Notes under the pieces: model-generated | Seen by the model: the letters and a program-made list of their open reading frames with translations, nothing else | Told to the model about the DNA's origin: nothing | Databases searched by the model: none | Assembly: GCA_002385475.1 (NCBI GenBank) | Contig: DGDO01000052.1 | Span: 1-9,980 of the forward strand | Length of the DNA stretch: 9,980 nucleotides | Direction: 5' to 3' | From: Candidatus Sordicultor fermentans | GTDB lineage: Bacteria > Atribacterota > Atribacteria > Atribacterales > Caldatribacteriaceae | Position numbers and translations under genes: made by a program | Shown: positions 1 through 8,080 of the stretch, piece after piece | Layout of the letters: every line of letters starts with the position of its first letter | Position numbering within the stretch: position 1 is the first letter of the stretch

Positions 1-325
1 CCGAGCAGTTTACTCAGGAAACAACAAAGAAAAACGAGATGGGTAGTTGGTGTATCTGGCCCCCTAAAGATTGTGAAAGAACCCGGGTTGGGAATATAAA
101 AGACTGCCGGAAACTGGTGGTAAACCGGATGAGTAATACAAAGAAATGCTAAATTAGCCAGGAAAATAATCTAACTCCGAGCGCCTTCTCTGCGGGAAGC
201 AGTATTTTCCGATCTTTCTATCCACTTTAGAAAAGTTTTCGAATAACTAAACTGTCACACAAGATTTTTGAAAAGAACCTTATGACAACGTTTGGTACCT
301 AATATTGCTGTAATATAGTTAGCTA
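1..325. other. Non-coding or unassigned stretch upstream of the first operon
   Basis: No recognisable gene lies here. The plus-strand frame beginning at base 3 is open from the window edge to a stop at 150-152 (about 49 residues, rich in Lys, Cys and Arg, with an MGSWCIWPPKDCERTRVG segment). It could be the tail of an upstream gene, but I recognise no family in it. The minus strand is also open over the same bases without an ATG or GTG start, which weakens either reading. After 152, stops occur in all plus frames. A perfect 8-base inverted repeat (GGAAAATA 161-168, TATTTTCC 203-210) encloses a GC-richer 34-base loop with a small CTTC/GAAG hairpin inside. No T-run follows, so it is not a classical terminator. 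The rest, to the promoter at 326, is AT-rich. Confidence 0.4.
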
Positions 326-359
326 TTGGAAAATATGTTAAATTATCTTACAATATAAT
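326..359 (+). promoter_or_regulatory. Probable sigma70-type promoter of the DUF2330-nuclease-glgB-rqcH block
   Basis: A -35 hexamer TTGGAA (326-331) is followed after 17 bases by TACAAT (349-354). A perfect TATAAT overlaps at 354-359. The elements sit about 30 to 60 bases before the first ATG, giving a short leader that contains the AGGAG site at 376-380. AT-rich DNA produces such matches easily, but the spacing and position support it. No other promoter of similar quality is visible before the next three genes. Confidence 0.55.
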
Positions 360-386
360 AGGTAACGGAATAGAAAGGAGCAAACA

Positions 387-1313
387 ATGAAAGAAGCCCT
401 GACAACAATACTCATCTCCTTTCTTGCAATTTTAACCACTCCTCTTTATGCCGACATGGGAGCCATAGTTCCAGCAGGGGGAGTGAAGGTTGAAGAGGTA
501 GCCCAAAAAGCCATTATTGCTCACGACGGTTTTGAAGAAATTATTATTCTCTCTACCGACCTCATTGCTTCTCAAAATACTCCTGTTTTACGCCTTATTC
601 CTTTTCCCTCCCTCCCTGAAATAATAGAAGTAGACAACGAGATATGGAAGAGACTTTCTCATATCTGTGAAAAACATAATTTGCAATATCTAACATTTTA
701 TAAGGGGGGAGAAAAAGAAGAAGCAATAAAAGTGGAATATCAGGTTACTCAAGGAGCTCATAAAATTACGGTGGTAAAAGTAAATGATAGCGAAGAATTT
801 TTGGAATGGGTCAGAAGTTTCTTGCTTCAGAATAACCTTCCCTCTCGCTTTCAGGAGGAAAAATTACAAAACCTAGTCGATGATTACTTAAAAAGAGGAA
901 TAAATTATTTTGTCCTGGATATTGTGGATTTTCAAGAAAACAGGGAGAGGGTTGAACCTGTGGGTTATATTTTCCTCTCCCGAAATTTCTACTATCCGGT
1001 AAAGATTTCCGGTCTTTTTGAGAACAGTGGAGAAGTAGAGCTTTTCATTCTCTCCGATCGGGGAGAAATACTGGAAAGTTTAATTGATTTTTGGCCAGGA
1101 TGGAGCGGAGGAGGGATATCTTCCACTACTGTGCTGGAAGAAAAGGATTTAGAATTTTTGCATCCTGAAATACATCACCTCTTGGGTAAAAGAGGAATAC
1201 TATGCGCTTTTCGACATCCTCGTTTTCAGGAATTACAGGAAGACATAATTTTTGAAATGCCCGTTAAAGAAATAAAACCACAGAAATCTTTCCATTTTAC
1301 TAAAAAGAATTGA
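387..1313 (+). CDS. Exported DUF2330-like protein of unknown function
   Basis: This 308-residue protein begins with a likely Sec signal peptide: a short polar start (one Lys), a hydrophobic core over residues 5-18, and a probable cleavage after LYA at residue 22, so the mature protein would act outside the membrane. The mature part resembles the DUF2330 family in order and texture: an N-terminal beta segment AIIAHDGFEEIIILSTDL, a proline-rich LRLIPFPSLPEI, a V-KVNDSEEFLEWV segment near 129-142 where the family has its 'ASDAxxLLDWL' stretch, a YFVLDIVDF strand near 174-182, and an EPVGYIFLSRNFYYPVKISG strand pair near 190-209. Unlike many family members it has no Cys-rich start to the mature chain and no C-terminal membrane anchor. 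Family function is unknown. The start is supported by AGGAG six bases upstream. It is the first gene of the block; the next starts 11 bases after its stop. The family call is from memory of the pattern and is moderately secure. Confidence 0.7.
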   Translation: MKEALTTILISFLAILTTPLYADMGAIVPAGGVKVEEVAQKAIIAHDGFEEIIILSTDLIASQNTPVLRLIPFPSLPEIIEVDNEIWKRLSHICEKHNLQYLTFYKGGEKEEAIKVEYQVTQGAHKITVVKVNDSEEFLEWVRSFLLQNNLPSRFQEEKLQNLVDDYLKRGINYFVLDIVDFQENRERVEPVGYIFLSRNFYYPVKISGLFENSGEVELFILSDRGEILESLIDFWPGWSGGGISSTTVLEEKDLEFLHPEIHHLLGKRGILCAFRHPRFQELQEDIIFEMPVKEIKPQKSFHFTKKN

Positions 1314-1324
1314 GGGAATAAAAG

Positions 1325-2191
1325 ATGCTTTTACAAACTTTTTGTCACATTCCCGGTGTCGGGGAAAAAATAGAAAGGAGAATCTGGGAAGAGGGCATCA
1401 CTACCTGGGAAGAAGCCTTAGGTTATCCCGCTCTGGAAAAGATTGTCCCTTCTAAGTTTTCCCGTTCAGCGCGCTCTTTCCTTTATCGCTCCCTTCAAAA
1501 ATTGGAAGGAGGAGAAGCTCGCTTTTTTAAGGAACATTTAGATACTCATGACCACTGGAGGTTGTTCCCTCACTTTCAAAATGATACCGTATTTTTAGAT
1601 ATTGAAACCACTGGATTAAACCCTCCTCAGGACTATGTCACTGCCATAACTATTTTTGATGGAAAAAGAATAAAAACTTTTATTCAGGGAATAAATCTAC
1701 CGGAATTCAAGGAAGAGATTATGAAATACAAAGTCATTGTAACTTTCAATGGCAAATGTTTTGATATTCCGTTTCTGGAGCAGCATTTAGGGATAAAATT
1801 TCCCCACGTACATTTAGATCTCCGCTTTATTTTACGAAGCCTGGGCTTTCGAGGAGGACTAAAAGCTTGTGAAAAAGCCATAGGCATCGATAGAGGAGAC
1901 TTGCGAGGAGTAAATGGTTATACGGCAGTGCTACTATGGCAAAAATACCGGGAGGGGTGTCCTGAGGCACTGGAAACACTTTTAGCCTATAACGTTGCAG
2001 ACACGGTCAACCTGGAAAAATTGATGGTTTTTGCCTACAATGAAAAACTAAGAAATTACCCTTTTCCTCAGCTTTCTCTTTCTCTTCCTCCTAAAAAAAT
2101 AATCACCCCCTATCAGGTTCACCCGGAAATACTGAAAGAAATAAATCACGAATACTGGCGTACCGTTTCCCAAAAGGAGGTAAAAGTATGA
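1325..2191 (+). CDS. YprB-like RNase H-fold 3'-5' exonuclease (DEDDy type) with N-terminal HhH
   Basis: A 288-residue protein predicted to be a metal-dependent nuclease in the cytoplasm. Residues around 7-25 ([18 protein letters not shown]) form a helix-hairpin-helix-like DNA/RNA-binding segment. The RNase H-fold exonuclease domain follows at about 88-245. Motif I is LDIETTGL with D92 and E94, motif II is [10 protein letters not shown] with N142 and D147, and motif III is YNVADTV, in which Y222 and D226 form the YX3D pattern of DEDDy exonucleases. The order (HhH, then nuclease) and the motif spellings match the YprB-like 'RNase_H_2' proteins common in Clostridia and other anaerobes; their substrate is not established. 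The start ATG has GAGGGA seven bases upstream, overlapping the preceding stop codon. Its own stop overlaps the glgB start (ATGA), indicating translational coupling. All catalytic acids are present, so it should be active. Confidence 0.85.
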   Translation: MLLQTFCHIPGVGEKIERRIWEEGITTWEEALGYPALEKIVPSKFSRSARSFLYRSLQKLEGGEARFFKEHLDTHDHWRLFPHFQNDTVFLDIETTGLNPPQDYVTAITIFDGKRIKTFIQGINLPEFKEEIMKYKVIVTFNGKCFDIPFLEQHLGIKFPHVHLDLRFILRSLGFRGGLKACEKAIGIDRGDLRGVNGYTAVLLWQKYREGCPEALETLLAYNVADTVNLEKLMVFAYNEKLRNYPFPQLSLSLPPKKIITPYQVHPEILKEINHEYWRTVSQKEVKV

Positions 2192-4422
2192 GTAATTCAC
2201 CCGCTACTATAAGTAAAGAAAAAATGGAGTCTATAATCAATGCCGATTGTCATGATCCTTTTTCTATACTGGGAATGCATCCTTTAGAAGAAGAAAAGGG
2301 AGTTTGTGTAAGAGTTTTTATTCCCGCAGCTAAAAAAATAAAAGTAATAGACCGATATAACAGCCAGAATAGCTGGCTTATGAATAAAGTAGAAGAAAGA
2401 GGGTTTTTTGAGCTGACTCTTCCTGGGAAAGATTTTTTTGCCTACTTTTTAGAAATAGAGGAAGAAGAAGGAATAAGAGTTACCGCTGATCCCTACTCTT
2501 TCCTTCCTTTTTTTTCTGAATTTGACCTCCATCTTTTTAACGAGGGCACTTATCACTTTGCCTATGAACGGTTAGGTGCTCACCTGATAGAGGTAGGAGG
2601 CATAAAAGGAGTCTATTTTAGCGTTTGGGCTCCTAATGCCCGCCGGGTAAGCGTAGTGGGAGATTTCAACAGGTGGGATGGACGTATTCATCAAATGAGA
2701 GTATTGGGAAGCTCAGGAATATGGGAGATATTCGTCCCTCAAGCAGAAGAAGGAGCAAAATATAAGTTTGAAATCAAAACCCAGGAAGGTAATCTCCTTC
2801 TTAAAGCTGACCCCTATGCTTTCTTCTCTGAATTACGCCCCGCTACTGCTTCTATAGTGTACAATCTTTCTCCTTTTCCCTGGAAAGATGAAGAGTGGAT
2901 GGAAAAAAGAAAATCTCAAAACTTTCTTTCCTCTCCCTGGAGTATTTATGAAGTTCATTTAGGCTCCTGGAAAAGAGGGAAAGATAATTCTTTTTTAAAC
3001 TATAGAGATCTAGCTCACCAACTGGTAGCCTATGTAAAAGAGATGGGATTCACTCATATAGAGCTTCTTCCCATCGCCGAACACCCTTTTGACGCCTCCT
3101 GGGGTTATCAGGTAACCGGATATTTTGCTCCCACCAGTCGCTTTGGCACTCCAGAAGATTTTCAATATTTTGTAGATTATTGTCACCAGGAAGGAATAGG
3201 AGTAATATTAGACTGGGTCATTGCCCATTTTCCTAAAGACGCCCATGGCTTAGGAAGATTTGATGGTACCGCACTGTACGAACATTTAGACCCCCGACGG
3301 GGAGAACACCCCCATTGGGGAAGTTATATTTTCAACTATGGAAGAAACGAAGTAAGAACTTTTTTAATCTCCAACGCTTTTTACTGGTTCAAAGAATATC
3401 ATATTGATGCATTGCGAGTTGATGCAGTAGCCTCTATGCTTTATCTCGATTATGGTAGAAATGAAGGAGATTGGATACCTAATCCTTACGGAGGAAAGGA
3501 GAACTTAGAAGCTATTAGTTTCCTCCATTATTTGCATGAAAATATCTATCACTATTTTCCTGGAATCGCCACCATCGCTGAAGAATCTACTGCCTGGCCT
3601 GGAGTAACACTACCCCCATATCTCGGGGGATTAGGATTTCTTTTCAAATGGAATATGGGATGGATGAACGATTTCCTCACTTATATTAGTAAAGACCCTG
3701 TTTATCGAAAACACCATCATCAAAATCTTACCTTCCCCTTACTCTATGCTTTTTCTGAGAATTTTATTTTACCCATTTCTCATGACGAAGTAGTGCATGG
3801 AAAGAGAAATCTAATCGATAAAATGCCAGGAGATTGGTGGCAGAAGTTTGCCAACGTGCGCCTGAGTTTTGCTACCATGTTTGGTTACCCGGGAAAGAAG
3901 CTCCTTTTCATGGGTACAGAGTTCGGACAATGGAGAGAATGGAATCATGATGAAGAGCTGGATTGGTTTTTACTGGGCTACGAAACTCATCGTCAACTTC
4001 AAAGATTAATAAAAGACCTAAACCATCTCTATACAACTGAAAAATCTCTCTTTGAATTGGACTATTCCTGGCAGGGATTTGAATGGATTGATTGCAATGA
4101 TGCCGACAACTCTGTAATCTCTTTCATGCGCAAAAGTAAAAATCCGGGGGATTTTTTAGTTTTTGTTTCTAATTTTACTCCTGTTCCTCGTTTTAATTAT
4201 CGCATAGGAGTACCCCGGGAGGGATTCTATCAAGAAATCCTGAATACCGACTCGGAAATTTATGGAGGTAGCAATCTGGGAAACTGGGGAGGAGTGTGGA
4301 CGGAAAGTATTCCTGCGCACGGCCGATCTTTTTCTTTAAATCTTACTCTTCCACCTCTCGGTTCTCTCATTTTCAAGTGGAGAGGAGCACCCGGAATCCT
4401 GAATAGAGAAGACAAACTATAA
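2188..4422 (+). CDS. glgB: 1,4-alpha-glucan branching enzyme (GH13)
   Basis: GlgB cuts alpha-1,4-glucan chains and reattaches the piece by an alpha-1,6 bond, making the branches of glycogen; it is cytoplasmic. At 744 residues it has the full-length two-N-domain form (E. coli GlgB is 728). The N1 domain opens with DPFSILGMH (from residue 23). The CBM48 module carries [23 protein letters not shown] (143-165). The (beta/alpha)8 barrel holds all four GH13 motifs: DWVIAHFP (342-349), LRVDAVASM with nucleophile D412, IAEEST with acid/base E465, and SHDEVVHGK with D533. The spacing between these acids equals that of E. coli D405, E458 and D526. An all-beta C-terminal domain ends the protein. AGGAGGT lies six bases before the ATG, which overlaps the upstream stop. 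No glgA, glgC, glgP or glgX is in the window, so the rest of the pathway must be elsewhere. Confidence 0.97.
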   Translation: MSNSPATISKEKMESIINADCHDPFSILGMHPLEEEKGVCVRVFIPAAKKIKVIDRYNSQNSWLMNKVEERGFFELTLPGKDFFAYFLEIEEEEGIRVTADPYSFLPFFSEFDLHLFNEGTYHFAYERLGAHLIEVGGIKGVYFSVWAPNARRVSVVGDFNRWDGRIHQMRVLGSSGIWEIFVPQAEEGAKYKFEIKTQEGNLLLKADPYAFFSELRPATASIVYNLSPFPWKDEEWMEKRKSQNFLSSPWSIYEVHLGSWKRGKDNSFLNYRDLAHQLVAYVKEMGFTHIELLPIAEHPFDASWGYQVTGYFAPTSRFGTPEDFQYFVDYCHQEGIGVILDWVIAHFPKDAHGLGRFDGTALYEHLDPRRGEHPHWGSYIFNYGRNEVRTFLISNAFYWFKEYHIDALRVDAVASMLYLDYGRNEGDWIPNPYGGKENLEAISFLHYLHENIYHYFPGIATIAEESTAWPGVTLPPYLGGLGFLFKWNMGWMNDFLTYISKDPVYRKHHHQNLTFPLLYAFSENFILPISHDEVVHGKRNLIDKMPGDWWQKFANVRLSFATMFGYPGKKLLFMGTEFGQWREWNHDEELDWFLLGYETHRQLQRLIKDLNHLYTTEKSLFELDYSWQGFEWIDCNDADNSVISFMRKSKNPGDFLVFVSNFTPVPRFNYRIGVPREGFYQEILNTDSEIYGGSNLGNWGGVWTESIPAHGRSFSLNLTLPPLGSLIFKWRGAPGILNREDKL

Positions 4423-4454
4423 GTAAACTATAATTCACTTTTTTGGTGGAACTG

Positions 4455-6119
4455 ATGAAGATTTTGGAAGGTCTGGCATTACACTTTTTAACAGAAGAAA
4501 TAGAAAAGGAAGCTAAAGGAGCACGAATTCAGAGAGTTTTTACTACTCCCAGAAGAGAAACCTGGCTGGAGATTTATTCTCCTGGGGATAGAGAGAAGTC
4601 CTTGGTCATTTCTCTCCATCCCCAGGAGAATTTTATTTTTACCACTTCCGGGAAAGAAGTACAGAAAGAAAAACCTAATAACTGGCAGCAGCTTTTGAAT
4701 AAATATTTGGTAGGGGGAAAAATCATTTCTCTTACCCAAGTAGGTTGGGACAGGGTATTAAAAATAGAAATTAAAAATCCCCAACTCTTTGAAGAGGGAA
4801 ATCTTTATTTGTTCGTAGAACTAACGGGAAGAAACACTAATGCTATTCTGACTGATCAGAGTAAACCCCCGCACATCCTGGGAGTGTACCGTCGGGTTGG
4901 TAAAGACCAGAACCGTTTCCGGACTCTTCTTCCCGGGGAGAAATATTCTCTGCCTCCCCAGAAAAATAAAATTGACCCCTTCTTTTTCCTTCAGGAAAAA
5001 GAAAAAGATTTGCTTTTCTCCAGTTCTCCTGAGGATTTACAACGTGAGCTTGTTCAACAAATAGATGGCATTGGCCCTTTCTTAAGCCAAATAATAGCGG
5101 AAAAGGTGGGAGGAGGCAAGAGTCCCCGGGAGGCAATGAAAGAAACTATTTCTCCCCTTCGAGAGAGTAATTATCAAATAAGAGTGTTTTTTTCTTCTTC
5201 CGGAGAACCTCAGGGAATATTCTGGGACTCGGTTACCCCTTATTCCTCTCTTTCTTATCAAGAGTTTCCTTCCTTCAATCAGGCAGTGGAGTGTTTCCAT
5301 TTTTCCTGGTGGGAAAGGCAAGAAGAGTTTATTCAGCAAAAAATAAAAGAGAAAAGATTGAAAGAAGAACTGGATTTCTTAGAAAAGGAAAGAGAAAAGA
5401 TTGAAAGTTTGATAAAAAACGAGGAAGAATTAGAAGAGTTAAAGATAAAAGGGGAGCTCCTGAAAATTCTTCCTGGCTTGGAAGTAATAAGCAAAACCGA
5501 AGAAGGAATAACGGTTAAAAACGTCTTTTCTTCTCCTCCTCAAGATATTTTTATTCCTCTTAATCCTCGACTTTCCATAAACCAGAATATGCAAAATTAT
5601 TTTCGACTTTATCGTAAAGGCCGAGAAAAAAACCTCAAGCTAAGAGAAAGACTAAAAGAATTAGAAAAAAAGGAAAAAAAAGTAGAGAAAATTTTTGAAG
5701 AAGAACTTCTGCCTGAAAAAGAGGGAAACAAAGCTTTTCTTTCTTCTCCAGAAAAAGCTTTAAGATTTAAAACTTCACAAGGCAATGAAATATGGGTGGG
5801 GAAAAATGCAAAGAGCAACCATTTTTTGGTCACCAAAATTGCTTCTCCCCAGGACTACTGGCTTCATGTAAGAGACTTGCCTGGTTCCCACGTGATTTTA
5901 AAAATAAAAAACAAGGAAAATGAGGAGGAAGAGATACAAAAAGCAGCCCGGGTAGCCGCTTATTTCTCTTCTGTTCGAGGAGAATCCAGAGCAGAAGTCA
6001 TTGTAACTCAGGTAAAATATGTTCGCACTCTTCCCTCTCAGATAGGAAAAGTAACTTACCGACGAGAAAAAACTCTTCTCGTTAAACCCCAGCTACCCGG
6101 AGATGTTACTCCCTGGTAA
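4455..6119 (+). CDS. rqcH: RqcH, Rqc2/NEMF-family ribosome quality control protein (NFACT)
   Basis: Members bind 50S subunits carrying a stalled nascent chain and recruit tRNA-Ala so that a C-terminal alanine tail marks the chain for proteolysis; older annotations say fibronectin-binding protein FbpA/Fbp54. The 554 residues show the family order. NFACT-N at the start contains the WDR motif with D99-R100, equivalent to the DR pair (D97/R98) needed by B. subtilis RqcH. A helix-hairpin-helix (DGIGPFLSQIIAEK) follows near 200-217. Two charged coiled-coil arms lie near 289-342 and 384-420. NFACT-R, from about 437, contains WVGKNAKSNHFLVTKIAS and DYWLHVRDLPGSHVIL. The chosen ATG at 4455 has GGTGGA (4445-4450) at good spacing. 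A longer frame from TTG 4443 or GTG 4446 exists, but those codons overlap that ribosome site. It follows glgB by 32 bases without a terminator, so co-transcription is likely. Confidence 0.93.
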   Translation: MKILEGLALHFLTEEIEKEAKGARIQRVFTTPRRETWLEIYSPGDREKSLVISLHPQENFIFTTSGKEVQKEKPNNWQQLLNKYLVGGKIISLTQVGWDRVLKIEIKNPQLFEEGNLYLFVELTGRNTNAILTDQSKPPHILGVYRRVGKDQNRFRTLLPGEKYSLPPQKNKIDPFFFLQEKEKDLLFSSSPEDLQRELVQQIDGIGPFLSQIIAEKVGGGKSPREAMKETISPLRESNYQIRVFFSSSGEPQGIFWDSVTPYSSLSYQEFPSFNQAVECFHFSWWERQEEFIQQKIKEKRLKEELDFLEKEREKIESLIKNEEELEELKIKGELLKILPGLEVISKTEEGITVKNVFSSPPQDIFIPLNPRLSINQNMQNYFRLYRKGREKNLKLRERLKELEKKEKKVEKIFEEELLPEKEGNKAFLSSPEKALRFKTSQGNEIWVGKNAKSNHFLVTKIASPQDYWLHVRDLPGSHVILKIKNKENEEEEIQKAARVAAYFSSVRGESRAEVIVTQVKYVRTLPSQIGKVTYRREKTLLVKPQLPGDVTPW

Positions 6120-6122
6120 ATC

Positions 6123-6140
6123 ATTATCCTGCGAGATAAT
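6123..6140. terminator. Short hairpin after rqcH, weak terminator candidate
   Basis: ATTATC (6123-6128) and GATAAT (6135-6140) form a perfect six-pair stem with a six-base loop, three bases after the rqcH stop. The stem is AT-rich and no T-run follows directly (TTTT occurs only near 6161), so intrinsic termination would be weak. It lies between rqcH and a convergent minus-strand small ORF and could serve as a 3'-end stabiliser for either. Confidence 0.3.
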
Positions 6141-6182
6141 TTCGTAATGGACGATTGCGTTTTCTAAATAAAGCTCTCGCTA

Positions 6183-6380
6183 CTATCCCTTTCTCCACAT
6201 TTCTAACGGTTCACTACAAAAACCACAACAACACTGAAGAGAAACATCTTTCCCGGTAGTTTCTATAGTTTTTAGAGACTCTATGCCAACATGTATGGAA
6301 ACATCTGTCCTTGGCATGAATCCCGGTGAAATCTCTCTCCAGTAAACCTCTAACCTTTGCATTCCCTCAACCCCCAACAT
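6183..6380 (-). CDS. Small protein with CCCGFC cysteine cluster, unknown function
   Basis: A 65-residue frame, convergent with rqcH and divergent from the MATE gene, in an otherwise empty intergenic region. The sequence looks protein-like: RLEVYWREISPG strand near 9-20, an amphipathic DVSIHVGIESLKTIET segment near 26-41, then VSLQCCCGFCSEPLEMW near 46-62. Cysteines 50, 51, 52 and 55 give a CGFC CxxC pair such as is used for metal binding or redox chemistry. Met7 (ATG 6362) is an alternative start, preceded by GAGGGA, which is close to the codon; the first ATG has only AAAGAGA before it. No strong promoter is visible upstream on the minus strand, only an AT-rich stretch. I do not recognise the family. 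Being the only long open frame in a gap with no overlapping gene favours reality over chance; length and weak signals argue against. Confidence 0.5.
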   Translation of the reverse strand: MLGVEGMQRLEVYWREISPGFMPRTDVSIHVGIESLKTIETTGKDVSLQCCCGFCSEPLEMWRKG

Positions 6381-6552
6381 TTCTCTTTAGCACCTTAATC
6401 TTGGTATTACAACCCTCTTTATAACTTTGATATATTCCATTATTGAAACAATTTAAATCAAGCTCTCATTTTTTTCTCTTTCTCTGAGAACTTTAATGCC
6501 TACCGGGGGATACCATCTTCCTTCCGTGTTCCAAAGAAAGTTCAATTTGGCC
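6381..6552. other. Intergenic stretch between the small minus ORF and the MATE promoter
   Basis: No open frame of note is seen on either strand. It contains AT-rich DNA (6421-6460) that would serve as the leader or promoter region of the minus-strand small ORF, a pyrimidine run with TTTTTTT near 6470, and a GC-richer patch CCTACCGGGGGATACC near 6499. None of these forms a convincing hairpin or known regulatory element. Confidence 0.4.
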
Positions 6553-6581
6553 TTGACAAATTGACTGCATTCTCTTTATAT
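6553..6581 (+). promoter_or_regulatory. Sigma70-type promoter of the MATE/MFS pair
   Basis: A consensus -35 TTGACA (6553-6558) is followed after 17 bases by TTATAT (6576-6581); with 18 bases TATATA is also available. Transcription would start near 6588, giving a leader of about 28 bases. This is the best promoter match in the window. A short inverted repeat, TAAGA (6585-6589) and TCTTA (6604-6608), lies at the predicted start site and could be an operator, though five-base arms are too short to be sure. Confidence 0.65.
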
Positions 6582-6615
6582 AAATAAGAATCAATATAAT
6601 ATATCTTAAAGGAAG

Positions 6616-8031
6616 ATGAAGTTGGAAGAAAAAGTAGTAGAAAATGAAGAGGATTTTTTAGAAGGAGAAGATTTTAATACTATCCTGCCAGAAATCTTGG
6701 ACAAAAAACATATCCGCTCCAAGGCTTTTTCTCTGTCTCTACCTGCTCTGCTAAACATGTTTCTTATCAGTTTTGTAGGTATGGTAGATATGATTATGGT
6801 TGGAAGACTAGGACCCGCCGCCATCTCAGCTATAGGAATGGTAAACCAGCCCGTTCTTCTTATTATCTCTGTCTTTATGGCTCTTACGGTTGGGACTACT
6901 GCATTAGTGGCCCGTTTTATAGGAGCAAAAGATATAGATAGCGCAAAAGATGTGGCAAGGCAGAGTATTGTGGTGAGTATATTTTTCGGCATAGTGTTGC
7001 TACCTCTTTTATATATATTTGCTCCTCAAATAGAAAGAGCTATGGGAGCGGATCCTGAGGTGTTGGTTTTAGGTGTCGCCTATATGAGAATGATAGCATT
7101 AGGAACACCCTTTAATGTCTTAGCAATGGCGCTGGGAGCTATACTTAGAGGTTCTGGTGACATGAAAACTCCCCTTATAGCTGATATTGTTGCCAATTTA
7201 TCGAATATATTAGGAAACTATATCTTAATATTTGGTAAACTTGGAGCCCCGGCCCTGGGAGTTGCAGGTGCAGGCATAGCTACTTCCATCGCAAGATTTG
7301 TCGCTTCAGCTATCCTGTTTTATGTACTCTACAGAGAAAAAACAGTGCTTAAGCTTTCCTTAAAAGACAGCTATCGCCCGAATTTTAGCACTTTGAAAAG
7401 AATATTTAATATAGGCATACCTTCTGCCCTGGAACAATTCGTATTAAGAGCAGGGCAGCTAACATTTGTAAGAATAGTAGCAGAATTGGGAACCATAGCC
7501 TTTGCCACTCATCAGATAGCTATGAATATCCAATCTTTATCATTTATGCCCGGACAAGCTTTCTCTATGGCAGCTACCACTCTTGTAGGCCAGCTTTTAG
7601 GAGCTGATAAGCCAGATATCGCAGAAGAAAGTGCTCGTCAAACAAGATTATTGGGAATGATAGTCTCTGGTATAAGCGCATTTACAATATTTTTCTTTGG
7701 AAAATATATAACAATGCTTTATACTAATGATAGCGCTATCATTGAACAAAGTCGTATATGCTTGAGAATTATAGCCCTTATTCAACCTGCCCAGTCAACT
7801 CAATTTATACTGGCTGGCGCCCTAAGAGGAGCAGGTGATACCCGTTTCCCTCTCTATTCCACTATCATAGGCATCTGGGGAATGAGAGTGGCAATGGCAT
7901 ACCTTTTCGTAATGACATTTGGTTGGGGGCTTACAGGTGCGTGGTTAGCTATAGCTTTGGATCAGATAGTAAGAGCTATGGTAATTTATTCCCGGTTTAA
8001 GTCTGGAAAATGGAAATATTTTAGGATATAG
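6616..8031 (+). CDS. MATE family multidrug/Na+(H+) antiporter
   Basis: An inner-membrane exporter that couples cation influx to export of drugs or metabolites. The 471 residues include a polar N-terminal tail of about 35 residues and about 12 hydrophobic segments. The two-fold MATE repeat is visible. Half one starts at P43 (PALLNMFLISFVGMVDMIMVGRLG, with N47 and D58 in the first helix) and carries LRGSGDMKTP at 177-186. Half two starts near P269 (GIPSALEQFVLRAG) and carries the matching LRGAGDTRFP at 403-412. Length and pattern are those of NorM/DinF-type MATE proteins; the substrate cannot be read from sequence. The start is slightly unclear: ATG 6616 lies only two bases after AAAGGA (6608-6613), while TTG 6622 has better spacing, but the difference is two residues. 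The consensus promoter at 6553 drives it, and an MFS exporter follows 49 bases downstream. Confidence 0.95.
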   Translation: MKLEEKVVENEEDFLEGEDFNTILPEILDKKHIRSKAFSLSLPALLNMFLISFVGMVDMIMVGRLGPAAISAIGMVNQPVLLIISVFMALTVGTTALVARFIGAKDIDSAKDVARQSIVVSIFFGIVLLPLLYIFAPQIERAMGADPEVLVLGVAYMRMIALGTPFNVLAMALGAILRGSGDMKTPLIADIVANLSNILGNYILIFGKLGAPALGVAGAGIATSIARFVASAILFYVLYREKTVLKLSLKDSYRPNFSTLKRIFNIGIPSALEQFVLRAGQLTFVRIVAELGTIAFATHQIAMNIQSLSFMPGQAFSMAATTLVGQLLGADKPDIAEESARQTRLLGMIVSGISAFTIFFFGKYITMLYTNDSAIIEQSRICLRIIALIQPAQSTQFILAGALRGAGDTRFPLYSTIIGIWGMRVAMAYLFVMTFGWGLTGAWLAIALDQIVRAMVIYSRFKSGKWKYFRI

Positions 8032-8080
8032 TAGAATGTAAATTATCCTACCTGGCTGATACCGAAGCCCAAAAAAATAG

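Noticed and set aside
101..130. Resemblance to the 16S rRNA segment around 'GACTGCCGG...AAACCGG'
   Set aside because: Only short words match, the bases between them differ in length and content, and flanking DNA shows no other rRNA similarity.
1684..1887. 67-codon minus-strand frame inside the nuclease gene
   Set aside because: It overlaps catalytic motif II of the nuclease; its product is basic and without recognisable features.
4443..4454. Longer rqcH start at TTG 4443 or GTG 4446
   Set aside because: These codons overlap the GGTGGA site that is properly spaced for ATG 4455, and the ATG start places the DR motif at 99-100, close to its position in B. subtilis RqcH.
4488..5836. Several minus-strand open frames inside rqcH (4488-4739, 4843-5136, 5082-5339, 5609-5836)
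   Set aside because: They lie wholly within a well-supported gene, have low-complexity Ser/Phe/Leu-rich products expected from the complement of Lys/Glu-rich coding DNA, and show no recognisable domain.
6606..6992. 128-codon minus-strand frame over the start of the MATE gene
   Set aside because: The plus-strand MATE reading has clear family motifs over the same bases; the minus product shows no family features and is an antisense shadow.
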